The position numbers were made by a program, and so were the translations under genes. Shown piece by piece: positions 27,395-36,000 of a stretch of 64,000 bases of DNA (the first letter of the stretch is position 1; the number at the start of each line of letters is the position of its first letter). The notes beneath the pieces were generated by a model. The model was not told the DNA's origin and searched no databases. It was given only the letters and a program-made list of their open reading frames with translations. This DNA comes from Microseira wollei NIES-4236 (lineage in GTDB: Bacteria > Cyanobacteriota > Cyanobacteriia > Cyanobacteriales > Aerosakkonemataceae), in assembly GCF_020521235.1 (NCBI RefSeq), contig NZ_BLAY01000027.1, positions 1 to 64,000 of the forward strand, given 5' to 3'.

Positions 27395-28630
27395 ATGCAG
27401 GGGACGTTGAATGAAATTGATATCCGCAGTATCCTGCAACTGATTGAGTTAGGTCAGCGAACGGGTTACCTGGAAGTAGAGGCATTTGGCCTGCACCGGG
27501 ATTCCAAGTCGAGACTGGGGGAGCGATTTTGGTTTGTCTTTTTCCTCAACGGTCAAATTGCTTATGCAGCAGACAGCAACAGCAGTTTATCGCGGTTGCG
27601 GGACTACGTGCGGCGCTATCGGGTAGAGGTGACCCTCAACAGCAAGATCGTTCCGGCAATTGCTTCTACCAATGCGCCAGAATACGGCTACCTTTGGGCT
27701 TTGCTAGAAAACCACGTCCTCACTCCAGCTCAAGGGCGTAGCATCCTGCAAAGTATGGTCAAAGAAACCCTATTTGACTTGCTGAGCTTACACAACGGGT
27801 CATTCATGTTTGAAATTGGCCCAGCTTTAGCACCGCAACTGATGACCTTGGAAATTGGCCCAGTGGTGGCGAAAATTATGAAACAGGTGCAGGAGTGGAA
27901 GCAGTTTCACCCCCACATCCAATCTCCCGACCAGTGTCCGATCGTTGCCGATGCTGCCAAGCTACGCCAAGCTCTGCCAGAAAATACTTTTAAAATATTG
28001 GAGCATTGGGCAGACGGCAAAACTTCGATTCGCCGAATGGCCCGCTATTTAAATCGAGAGATTTTACCAGTGGCACGAGCCATCTATCCTTATGTTAAGC
28101 AAGGCTGGGTGCAACTGCTCTATTCCGGCCAGGTGGCGACGGCGACTGGACGAGAATTAGCGCTGTTTGGAGAAACCGGCAGCAAAAGCATTGTCTTTAT
28201 TGATGATGGCGTTGCCACTTGTAAAGCCGTAGAGTATACCCTAAAACAGCACGGTTATGCCGTTGCTGCGATCAGCCATCCTGTGAAAGCGTTGAGTCTG
28301 GTGTTTGAAATCAAACCCGACCTGATCCTGTGCGACATTGCCATGCCAGAACTAGACGGGTACGAAATTTGTGCGATGTTACGCCGAGCAACCGCGTTTC
28401 GACAAACACCGATTATCATGCTGACCAGCAAAGATGGGTTTATCGATCGAGTCAAAGCGCGGATGGTAGGGGCGACTGACTACCTGACCAAACCGTTCGG
28501 CGACAGCGAGTTATTGATGCTGGTAGAAAAATACGTCGGCTCTGCCGATGCTGCTAAAGCTAAAACCGATCGAGAGTCAATTAATGAGATAGAAGAGGAG
28601 ATAGGAGCCATTGACAATTCCCATGCCTAA
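27395..28630 (+). CDS. hmpA: HmpA/PixG-like PatA-type response regulator
   Basis: A 411-residue protein. The N-terminal part (MQGTLNEIDIRSILQLIELG ...) is the DUF4388/PATAN domain used for protein-protein signalling, and the C-terminal ~125 residues are a CheY-like receiver (KSIVFIDDG; phospho-acceptor Asp314 in LILCDIAMPELDGYE; the conserved lysine in YLTKPFG). It opens the hmp operon, equivalent to pixG/pilG in Synechocystis, and would be phosphorylated by the CheA at the operon end to control pilus activity. The first acidic residues of the receiver read IDD rather than VDD, which is acceptable. A 436-bp gap precedes hmpB. Confidence 0.9.
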   Translation: MQGTLNEIDIRSILQLIELGQRTGYLEVEAFGLHRDSKSRLGERFWFVFFLNGQIAYAADSNSSLSRLRDYVRRYRVEVTLNSKIVPAIASTNAPEYGYLWALLENHVLTPAQGRSILQSMVKETLFDLLSLHNGSFMFEIGPALAPQLMTLEIGPVVAKIMKQVQEWKQFHPHIQSPDQCPIVADAAKLRQALPENTFKILEHWADGKTSIRRMARYLNREILPVARAIYPYVKQGWVQLLYSGQVATATGRELALFGETGSKSIVFIDDGVATCKAVEYTLKQHGYAVAAISHPVKALSLVFEIKPDLILCDIAMPELDGYEICAMLRRATAFRQTPIIMLTSKDGFIDRVKARMVGATDYLTKPFGDSELLMLVEKYVGSADAAKAKTDRESINEIEEEIGAIDNSHA

Positions 28631-29066
28631 AAGAAGGGATTTGTGGGTTGCAACTCTGTTGCGTTCCGTACCACCGACTCTAGCACCTGACTTTCCAGCC
28701 TGACCCATTGCCAGTCTGGTCACAACAAGTTATTGCGGAATTACTTATGCTAAGGGATCTAATCTCCAAAGGTTTGGCAAAAGCACAGATGTACGTACAG
28801 CAGCAGATAGCAATGCTAATCGATGATTTTAAGCCAAGAACATTCACTTTACCAAGTCTGGCGCGGATTAACTCAACTCGCTATCCCAAGACGGCTTGTA
28901 GCCCCAGAACCCAATCTGGGGCTGGCCTTGGCAAAGTAGCTTTCACTTGAGCGGCGATCTTTTCGTCAAGGATTCAAGCTACTTTAGTTCCATATCGGCG
29001 AAAAGGGTTAACCCTAAAGAAGCGTTATTGTTAACAATTGTTAAACCAGCAGGTAGGTGGGAACTT
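28631..29066. other. Gap between hmpA and hmpB
   Basis: 436 bp without a convincing gene. A frame runs into hmpB from 28947, but it is unlike CheY proteins before ATG 29067. The size of the gap suggests an internal promoter or a processed leader for hmpB-E. No hairpin with a clear U-tract was seen. Confidence 0.5.
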
Positions 29067-29432
29067 ATGAGTACAGTTCTGGTTGTGGAAGACAGTGTAA
29101 CTCAACGAGAGATGATCTCAGACCTTCTCAAAGGAAGTGGGTTAAGCGTAACCGTAGCCAGCGACGGTGTCGAAGCACTCGAACAAATTCAGGGTCATCG
29201 TCCTGACTTAGTGGTTTTGGATATTGTGATGCCCAGAATGAATGGCTATGAGGTCTGCCGAAGGCTGAAGGCAGACCCTAAAACCCAGAACGTGCCGGTA
29301 GTAATGTGTTCTTCTAAAGGGGAAGAATTCGACCGCTACTGGGGCATGAAACAGGGAGCAGATGCGTACATTGCCAAACCTTTTCAGCCGAAAGAACTGA
29401 TTGGAACGGTCAAACAACTGTTAAGAGGATAA
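29067..29432 (+). CDS. hmpB: HmpB/PixH-like CheY response regulator
   Basis: A 121-residue single-domain receiver. It starts MSTVLVVEDSVTQREMISDL, with the phospho-acceptor Asp52 in LVVLDIVMPRMNGYE and the switch lysine in AYIAKPFQ. It resembles PilH/PixH output regulators that tune pilus extension and retraction. ATG 29067 is chosen because CheY homology begins exactly there, with AGGTGGGA upstream as ribosome binding site. It is 10 bp ahead of hmpC, so co-translated. Confidence 0.92.
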   Translation: MSTVLVVEDSVTQREMISDLLKGSGLSVTVASDGVEALEQIQGHRPDLVVLDIVMPRMNGYEVCRRLKADPKTQNVPVVMCSSKGEEFDRYWGMKQGADAYIAKPFQPKELIGTVKQLLRG

Positions 29433-29442
29433 ATTAAAGCTT

Positions 29443-29973
29443 ATGGTTGGAAATCCGGATTTTTTAACGGGCAGAGGCGCTGACCAAGCTCCGGAGTTCC
29501 AGGAACTTGAAACTCCTGAAGGTGAGCTGCACTTGCGATTTTATGTATCTCCGGAGCAGGAGTTTGCACTGCCTGCAACGGGAATCAAAGAGGTGCTTTC
29601 CCAGCCACCAGACAGGATTACGCCAATTCCCAATGCATCGCCGTTGCTATTAGGAACGGTGAACTTTCGGGGACGGGTAATATGGGTGGCGGATTTGGGG
29701 CAGTTTCTGGGAGAGCCAACGTTGTTGAATACCGACCGACCGGAAATTCCCGTGATTGCGGTGGAAGACGGAGACACAATGTTAGGGTTAGCAGTTGACC
29801 AGATCGTGGGCATGGATTGGCTGGACGCGGATTGGCTCCAGACGCGCAACAGCGCCCCTGACAGTATGGAACCATTTCTGCGCGGGGAGTGGGTGTTAGA
29901 CGCTGAAACTAATCAGTGCCTCCGACTGCTCGATCCGGTAAAAATCCTCAGATCGGCAAGGTGGGCAGCTTAA
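29443..29973 (+). CDS. hmpC: HmpC/PixI-like CheW adaptor
   Basis: A 176-residue CheW-domain protein that couples the chemoreceptor to the CheA kinase. Family features are seen in RFYVSPEQEFALPATGIKEVL, ITPIPNASPLLLGTVNFRGRV and WVADLGQFLG. The N-terminal ~28 residues are extra. It lies between the CheY and chemoreceptor genes as in other hmp and pix loci. Confidence 0.92.
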   Translation: MVGNPDFLTGRGADQAPEFQELETPEGELHLRFYVSPEQEFALPATGIKEVLSQPPDRITPIPNASPLLLGTVNFRGRVIWVADLGQFLGEPTLLNTDRPEIPVIAVEDGDTMLGLAVDQIVGMDWLDADWLQTRNSAPDSMEPFLRGEWVLDAETNQCLRLLDPVKILRSARWAA

Positions 29974-30086
29974 AAAAACAGACAATAAAAAAGAAAATCT
30001 CAACTAACCACTGCCGCTGTATCTTAGGCTAGCTGTTTCTTTTTAATCCAAGACTATTAACTTTTGACTTTATTTGGAGGAGGCAA

Positions 30087-32963
30087 ATGGCATCCAAAAC
30101 AGATTATGGGCAGAAATATCTCCAGGCTCAAACAGCCTACATGCAAGGCGATTACCAAGATGCGGCGGAAATAGTCGATCAACTGGTGCAGGATTTCCCA
30201 GAAGATGCAGGCATCCGTCTGCTGCGGGGTCATATTTACTGCGACTTGCAGCAGTACGACGCAGCGAGGGAAGAATACGAGAAAGTCCTATCGCTGACGG
30301 ATAACCAGGAGTACGTCAATTATGCCAACAACGGTCTGGCTTACGTTAATCAAAGCGAAACGCCGAGGGGGGCACCTGTAGAGCCTGGGAATTTGGAAGA
30401 TATTGATGATAGCTTTCCACCCGAGGTAGATTATCAAGACTTCGCCCAGCCAGGGATGAATAATTGGCAAAATCTAGGAGATGCAAACCCAGGAAGTTAT
30501 GTAGACCTGGGCGGTTTGGATCTCGATAGCGTTGATGATACCGAAAATACACCGGGGTTAGACCAACCGTTTGCCAATCCTTTCGGCAGTTCGACTTCAC
30601 CCTATGCGCCTTCTGGGTTAGAAGGACAAACAGAGGGATTGGACAATCCATTTGTCGATGACTACGGCTCCTACAGGGATAACGCCGCGCGGTCGAATTT
30701 GTACCAGGAATCCTCGCCAGGATTAGGGTCATCGGATTTGTTTTCGATGGATGATGACGACTTTAACTGGAACAACGATGCAGCGAAAGCCCAGTGGAAC
30801 GAGTCTTCCCCGTTCGGAGCCTCGTCGAACGATGAAGAAACCCAGTTCTACCAATCGGCGAAACATTTTGAACCAACGCTCGCGCCCCTAGAAGACGAAC
30901 CCCCCGCCATAGACGATACCGGACCCCTGTCCCTGTGGCATTCGGGTGACTTGGGAACGCCCCATACCGGCGGTGACACCAATGGCTTCCACCAACCTCC
31001 CTCTACCAAACGCCAAGTGGGTGAAGATGAAACCGTATTACTGGGAGAGGAAGAGCCATACGAAGCCCCAAGAACGGGTCAAGCGCCTTCGCGGTGGAGT
31101 TCCCCGATGACATCCAACGGCTTTAACGCCACCAACAACTTTGATGCCAGGGTTTTCGATTCAGCCTTTGATGAAGATACAAAGGCTGAATCGACTCAGG
31201 GGTCAGAGGGAATGGGGACGGGGAGTACCGCTTTCGATTTTGACGAATTAGACTTTGACGATGACGATCTGGGGAATATCCCGGATTTTGACATGCCTGA
31301 GAATTCAGCAGGCTTCTCGGCAGCTACGACTAATTCTGGGTTTAGTTTAACGACTGCAAGCGGCAACCTGGGTACAGGGGGCTCGGCAGATATAAGCACC
31401 GGAAGCGATCGCTCGACCTTTGGCGACGAAGAGTTTCTCCTACCAGGAGCAACGGATCAAGTCCCCAGCTTTACCCAGGGGGATAGCCGCCACATCGAAC
31501 CTACCGTGACGGTCGAGCAAGGTTGGCTGGCTTTCTTAGAAAACGCACCTTTGCGCAGAAAGCGGCTAATCGCGGCGGGAGTCGTGGGGATCTCATCGGC
31601 GATCGCTGTGGCGGCGATCAGCTTCACCAGCCAAAACGTGTTTTTTAGATCGAGCAATAGAGAAGTCCTGGGACAGTTGCAATGGACTGGCTTAGCAATG
31701 GCTGGAGTCGCAGGGGTCGCTAGCTGTGCCACCACCCTCGCCGTCGGCGGGCTGATCGAAAAGCAAGTCCGGCGCAGCACCGAGGAGTTGCAAAACCAAT
31801 TCGATGCTGTCTGTGGGGGCAACCTCGCGGTTCAAGCAACGGTGTACTCCGAAGATGAATTGGGACAACTGGGTGCCGGCTTCAACCAAATGACCCGCGT
31901 TATGCTCACCACCATGAGCGAGGCGCAACGGAAAGCTGAAGAGCAAGAACAGGCTAAAGAAGACCTGCAACGCCAAGTGATCCGGCTGCTGGACGATGTG
32001 GAAGGCGCTGCTAGAGGGGACTTGACCGTGCAAGCCGAAGTCACCGCCGACGTGTTGGGAGCGGTCGCCGATGCCTTTAACTTAACGATTCAAAACCTGC
32101 GGGATATCGTGCAGCAGGTGAAAGACGCCGCCCGGAAAGTGAATAAAAACGCATCGGATAGCGAAAAATTCGCGATGGGTCTCTCGGCTGACGCCCTGCG
32201 CCAAGCCGAAGAACTCGCGGTCACCCTCAATCAAGTCCAAGTGATGACCGATGCGATTCAACGGGTCGCCGACGGCGCCAAACAAGCCGAGGAAGTGGCT
32301 CGCACCTCCGCCGCCACCGCGCTCAAAGGCGGCGAAGCCGTAGAACGCACCGTAGCGGGGATTTTGAGCATTCGGGAGACTGTAGCAGAAACGACGCGAA
32401 AAGTCAAGAGATTGGCAGAATCTTCCCAAGAAATTGCCAAAATCGTCGCGTTGATCGCGACTATTGCCTCCCGCACCAACCTGTTGGCGCTCAATGCTAG
32501 CATTGAGGCGGCTAGGGCAGGAGAAGCAGGCCGGGGATTTGCGATCGTGGCAGATGAAGTACGGCAGCTGGCAGACCGGGCAGCGAAAGCGCTCAAGGAC
32601 ATCGAACAAATTGTGTTGCAAATCCAGAGCGAAACTTCATCGGTGATGATGGCAATGGAAGAAGGCACCCAGCAGGTAATCGAAGGTACCAAACGGGCAG
32701 AACAAGCCAAGCGCGCCCTCGACGACATCATTCAGGTGTCGAATCGGATCGACGCCCTGGTGCGCTCGATTACTGCCGATACCGTGGAACAGGCGGAAAT
32801 CACCCGCAACGTGGCTCAGGTGGTGCAATCCGTAGAACTGACCGCGCAAGAAACCTCTCAAGAAGCTCAGCGCGTATCGGGTTCGCTGCAAAACCTGGTC
32901 GGCGTCGCCCGCGACCTGTTGACCGGGGTCGAACGCTTCCGAGTGGACGTGACAGAACGGTAG
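30087..32963 (+). CDS. hmpD: HmpD/PixJ-like methyl-accepting chemotaxis protein
   Basis: A 958-residue chemoreceptor. Residues about 1-85 look like TPR helices. About 380 residues of acidic, Asp/Phe/Gly-rich disordered linker follow. Two hydrophobic segments come next (about 505-525 and 545-565), then HAMP-type regions ([20 protein letters not shown] and [20 protein letters not shown]), then the signalling domain with the hairpin tip [20 protein letters not shown]. The sensory input must be cytoplasmic or linked to the TPR part, since there is no large periplasmic loop and no GAF/phytochrome domain, unlike light-sensing PixJ1. It sits in order CheY-CheW-MCP-CheA. Confidence 0.92.
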   Translation: MASKTDYGQKYLQAQTAYMQGDYQDAAEIVDQLVQDFPEDAGIRLLRGHIYCDLQQYDAAREEYEKVLSLTDNQEYVNYANNGLAYVNQSETPRGAPVEPGNLEDIDDSFPPEVDYQDFAQPGMNNWQNLGDANPGSYVDLGGLDLDSVDDTENTPGLDQPFANPFGSSTSPYAPSGLEGQTEGLDNPFVDDYGSYRDNAARSNLYQESSPGLGSSDLFSMDDDDFNWNNDAAKAQWNESSPFGASSNDEETQFYQSAKHFEPTLAPLEDEPPAIDDTGPLSLWHSGDLGTPHTGGDTNGFHQPPSTKRQVGEDETVLLGEEEPYEAPRTGQAPSRWSSPMTSNGFNATNNFDARVFDSAFDEDTKAESTQGSEGMGTGSTAFDFDELDFDDDDLGNIPDFDMPENSAGFSAATTNSGFSLTTASGNLGTGGSADISTGSDRSTFGDEEFLLPGATDQVPSFTQGDSRHIEPTVTVEQGWLAFLENAPLRRKRLIAAGVVGISSAIAVAAISFTSQNVFFRSSNREVLGQLQWTGLAMAGVAGVASCATTLAVGGLIEKQVRRSTEELQNQFDAVCGGNLAVQATVYSEDELGQLGAGFNQMTRVMLTTMSEAQRKAEEQEQAKEDLQRQVIRLLDDVEGAARGDLTVQAEVTADVLGAVADAFNLTIQNLRDIVQQVKDAARKVNKNASDSEKFAMGLSADALRQAEELAVTLNQVQVMTDAIQRVADGAKQAEEVARTSAATALKGGEAVERTVAGILSIRETVAETTRKVKRLAESSQEIAKIVALIATIASRTNLLALNASIEAARAGEAGRGFAIVADEVRQLADRAAKALKDIEQIVLQIQSETSSVMMAMEEGTQQVIEGTKRAEQAKRALDDIIQVSNRIDALVRSITADTVEQAEITRNVAQVVQSVELTAQETSQEAQRVSGSLQNLVGVARDLLTGVERFRVDVTER

Positions 32964-33060
32964 AGGATCTGAGGTCAAGCAGTCATGAGTCAGAAGCAGC
33001 TTTCCCGCAAAAGCTGTTATTTCCATTTAAAATCCAAACTCTAAAACCCAAAATAGAACT

Positions 33061-36000
33061 ATGCTGCCTGAACAACAACAGCGGATTTTGGGCTACTTCA
33101 TCGAAGAAGCCAAAGATCACCTCAACACGATCGAGCAAGGGTTGCTCGCGCTGCAAAACACGATCGACGACCCGGAAATGTTGAAGGAAGTATACCGTGC
33201 CGCTCACTCGATCAAAGGCGGAGCAGGGATGCTCGGTCTTAGCAGCATCCAAAAAACGTCTCACCTGTTAGAAGACTGTTTCAAGATCCTGGAAGGCAGT
33301 CCGGTGCGAGTTGACCAAAAGCTGGAGTCCCTGTTCTTGCGAGTGTTTGATACGCTGCAATCCCTGATAGAACAACTGCAAGGGCCTTTTGGTTTAACCG
33401 AGGAGGTCGCCGCCAGTTTGATGTCAACAACGGCACCCGTCTTTAGCGAACTGCAACAACACCTAGAAGTTCTGACCAAACAGCCAGTAGGCGGCGTCAA
33501 AGTGCCAGCTGTAGCCGCAGCAGCGAAGGAAAAAGATCAGATCCAGGTGGCGTTTCAACAAGAGGTGATGGAGCATCTGCGGCAGATGTTGCAGCTTTTT
33601 AAGCCACCCCAGTGGCCCAACAGTCGGGAGGATCTGGTGTCGCGCTGCAGGCAATTGCAGGAACTGGGGTCTCGCTTCAACCTACCTGGTTGGAGCGAGT
33701 TGCTCTCCTGTGGGGCAAGGGCGATCGCTAACCCCGACAATTCCTCCCAAACTCTAGCACCGATCGTCATCAAGGAAATCAAACAAGCCCAAGAACTGGT
33801 ATTAGCAGGACGGGAAGCCGAAGTGGCGGTCAGCTCCCAACTCGCAGCGCTCGCTCCACCAGCACCAACACCGGAAGCAGCCATAGAATCCGATTTGGTA
33901 GACCTGCTAGCAGTGACCGGAGACAGCGACGACTCGGAAGACTGGTTCCAGTCAGCCCTCGCAGAGGCCCCCGCAGACGCTCTCGGCGACGGTGTTGCCA
34001 GCGAGCCGCCCTCTGGCGCGATTGACTTCGGCGCGAACGCATGGGAACCAGGGGATGACGCTGCACAATTTTTCTGGGTACCTGACACCGATGTTACCCC
34101 CGCAAAAACAACCGCTCGCAGCGATAGACCGGAAAAGCCGAGCGTGACGGCACCGGCAGATCCTACAGGGCCGGAAGTTGGGGCAGCGGAACTGATTGCC
34201 TTAAACGACCTTTTCCCAGAAGAAGTCCCAGAACTCGATTCTACCTGGCAATTGGAAGAAGTTCTCGGCGACGCTCAAAGCGAGCCTCTGTTGGAAAGCT
34301 TCGACGATTTCAATGCAGCGACAGACAATGAATTAGCCGATCTGTTTGCCCAAACCTATACAGCAGCCCCCGACGACTCCCCAGAAGATGATACCGTGAC
34401 GCTGTTTGGTAAGGCATTTTTCGATGATGACAGCGAAGCAGAGCCGATACCGCCCCAGGGGGAAGCCGCAGCGGCAACCCGGTTGACCGCTCATCTGTTT
34501 GACGAGGATTTCTCCGCAACAGAAACACCTGCATCGCGTTCAGATGAAGATATCAGTTTATTGGGGGAAAATTTCGGCTTCGACGACGACAGTACCTCAG
34601 ATCCGGTAGCGTTCCAGGGGGAAGCCGAAGCAGAAAGTGCATTGACCGACCTGTTTGAGGAGGATTTCCCCGCTGTAGAGACTGGTGCTACCTCCCAAGA
34701 TGAAGAAGACCTGAGTTTGTTTGGGGAAGATTTCTGCTTCGAGGATAGTCCCACCGAGCAAATTCGCGCCACCTCGCCATCAGCTGCAGCCGCATCAGAA
34801 CCGGAAGCGGACGACTTGAGCGAATTATTTGCCGGATTAAACGAAGATGACTTTTGGCAAGCAGAACTGACCAACGAGTCAGAGGCGCTTGACTTGGCAA
34901 GGTCCCAAAGTGCAGACATCTCTAACTTGGACGATAGCAATTGGCTCGAAGGCTGGGATAACGCCGCCATAGCAGGGCAAGTTCCCGATGAGTTAGATAT
35001 GGCTGGCTTTGAACCCTCTGCCCCCGCTGATGATTGGCAAGGCGAATTATTCACCGCCAGGGAGGAGATCTCCCCAGCAGCAGGCAGCGCTTTGTCGGAT
35101 AGAGCGCCAATAGAATTAAATAGGGAAGATTGCCGATCTGACTTGGCAGCGCTGACGCCAGCGCTCTCATTTGGTGAAGTAGATTTTGGCTTTAACTCGC
35201 CTGAAGATGAAGCAGCAATGCTATTGGGCGACGAGTCGGAATTGATGGGACTCGAAGCAATCAACCAAAACTGGGCAGATCAAATCGCGGGGGATGCAAA
35301 AGCGGTTGAATTCGGCGCCCTGACAGATGATTTTGATTGGGATGCCAACGATCTGTTTGGGTCAGAAGCAGCCGCAGGAGAAACCCCGTCGGCGCAAAGT
35401 ATCGTTAGCGCGCCAGAGGTTGGTTCAAAACCCACAACGGACTATCCGTCACCGCAGAATGCTGAAGCATCGATAGATGATTTCTTCTCCCTGGATGAAC
35501 CGTCCCAACTTTGGGGCGAGCCATCTCAAACAGAAGCCGATCTAGGACTGGATGCCAATTGGCTCTTGGCTTCCGCGGATCTGTTTGCCGATATGGAAAC
35601 ACCACCTCCACAAGATGCAGAAATCCAGGCTCGGATCTCCGATGGTGGAGAAGGGGAGTTTGACCTTTTTGCCGATGAGCCTGGTACTGAGTTCGATTTG
35701 TTCGGAAATGAAACACCGGCAGAGGAGGAAGCTTTTGAGATTGCTGATAATGCAACGGCAGAAGAACTGTTAAGCTTTGATTTTCCGTCAGCGGAGAGCG
35801 AGACAGGGGCAGATGATGATGATTTGGCATGGCTGTCAGAAATTACTCAGGATGTAGATGCCGAATCGGATTTGGCTCAACAAGAATATGAGGAAAACAC
35901 GGAGGAGGAAGTATTAAATTTAACAGAGGGGGAAGAGCAATTTTCGTTTGAGCAGTTGGCTTTTGCAGAGACAACAACAACCACTGAGGGAGAAGAGCAA

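Noticed and set aside
32082..33026. Long antisense open frames over hmpD
   Set aside because: They mirror a GC-rich, strongly constrained coding frame, have no family features and no ribosome binding sites.
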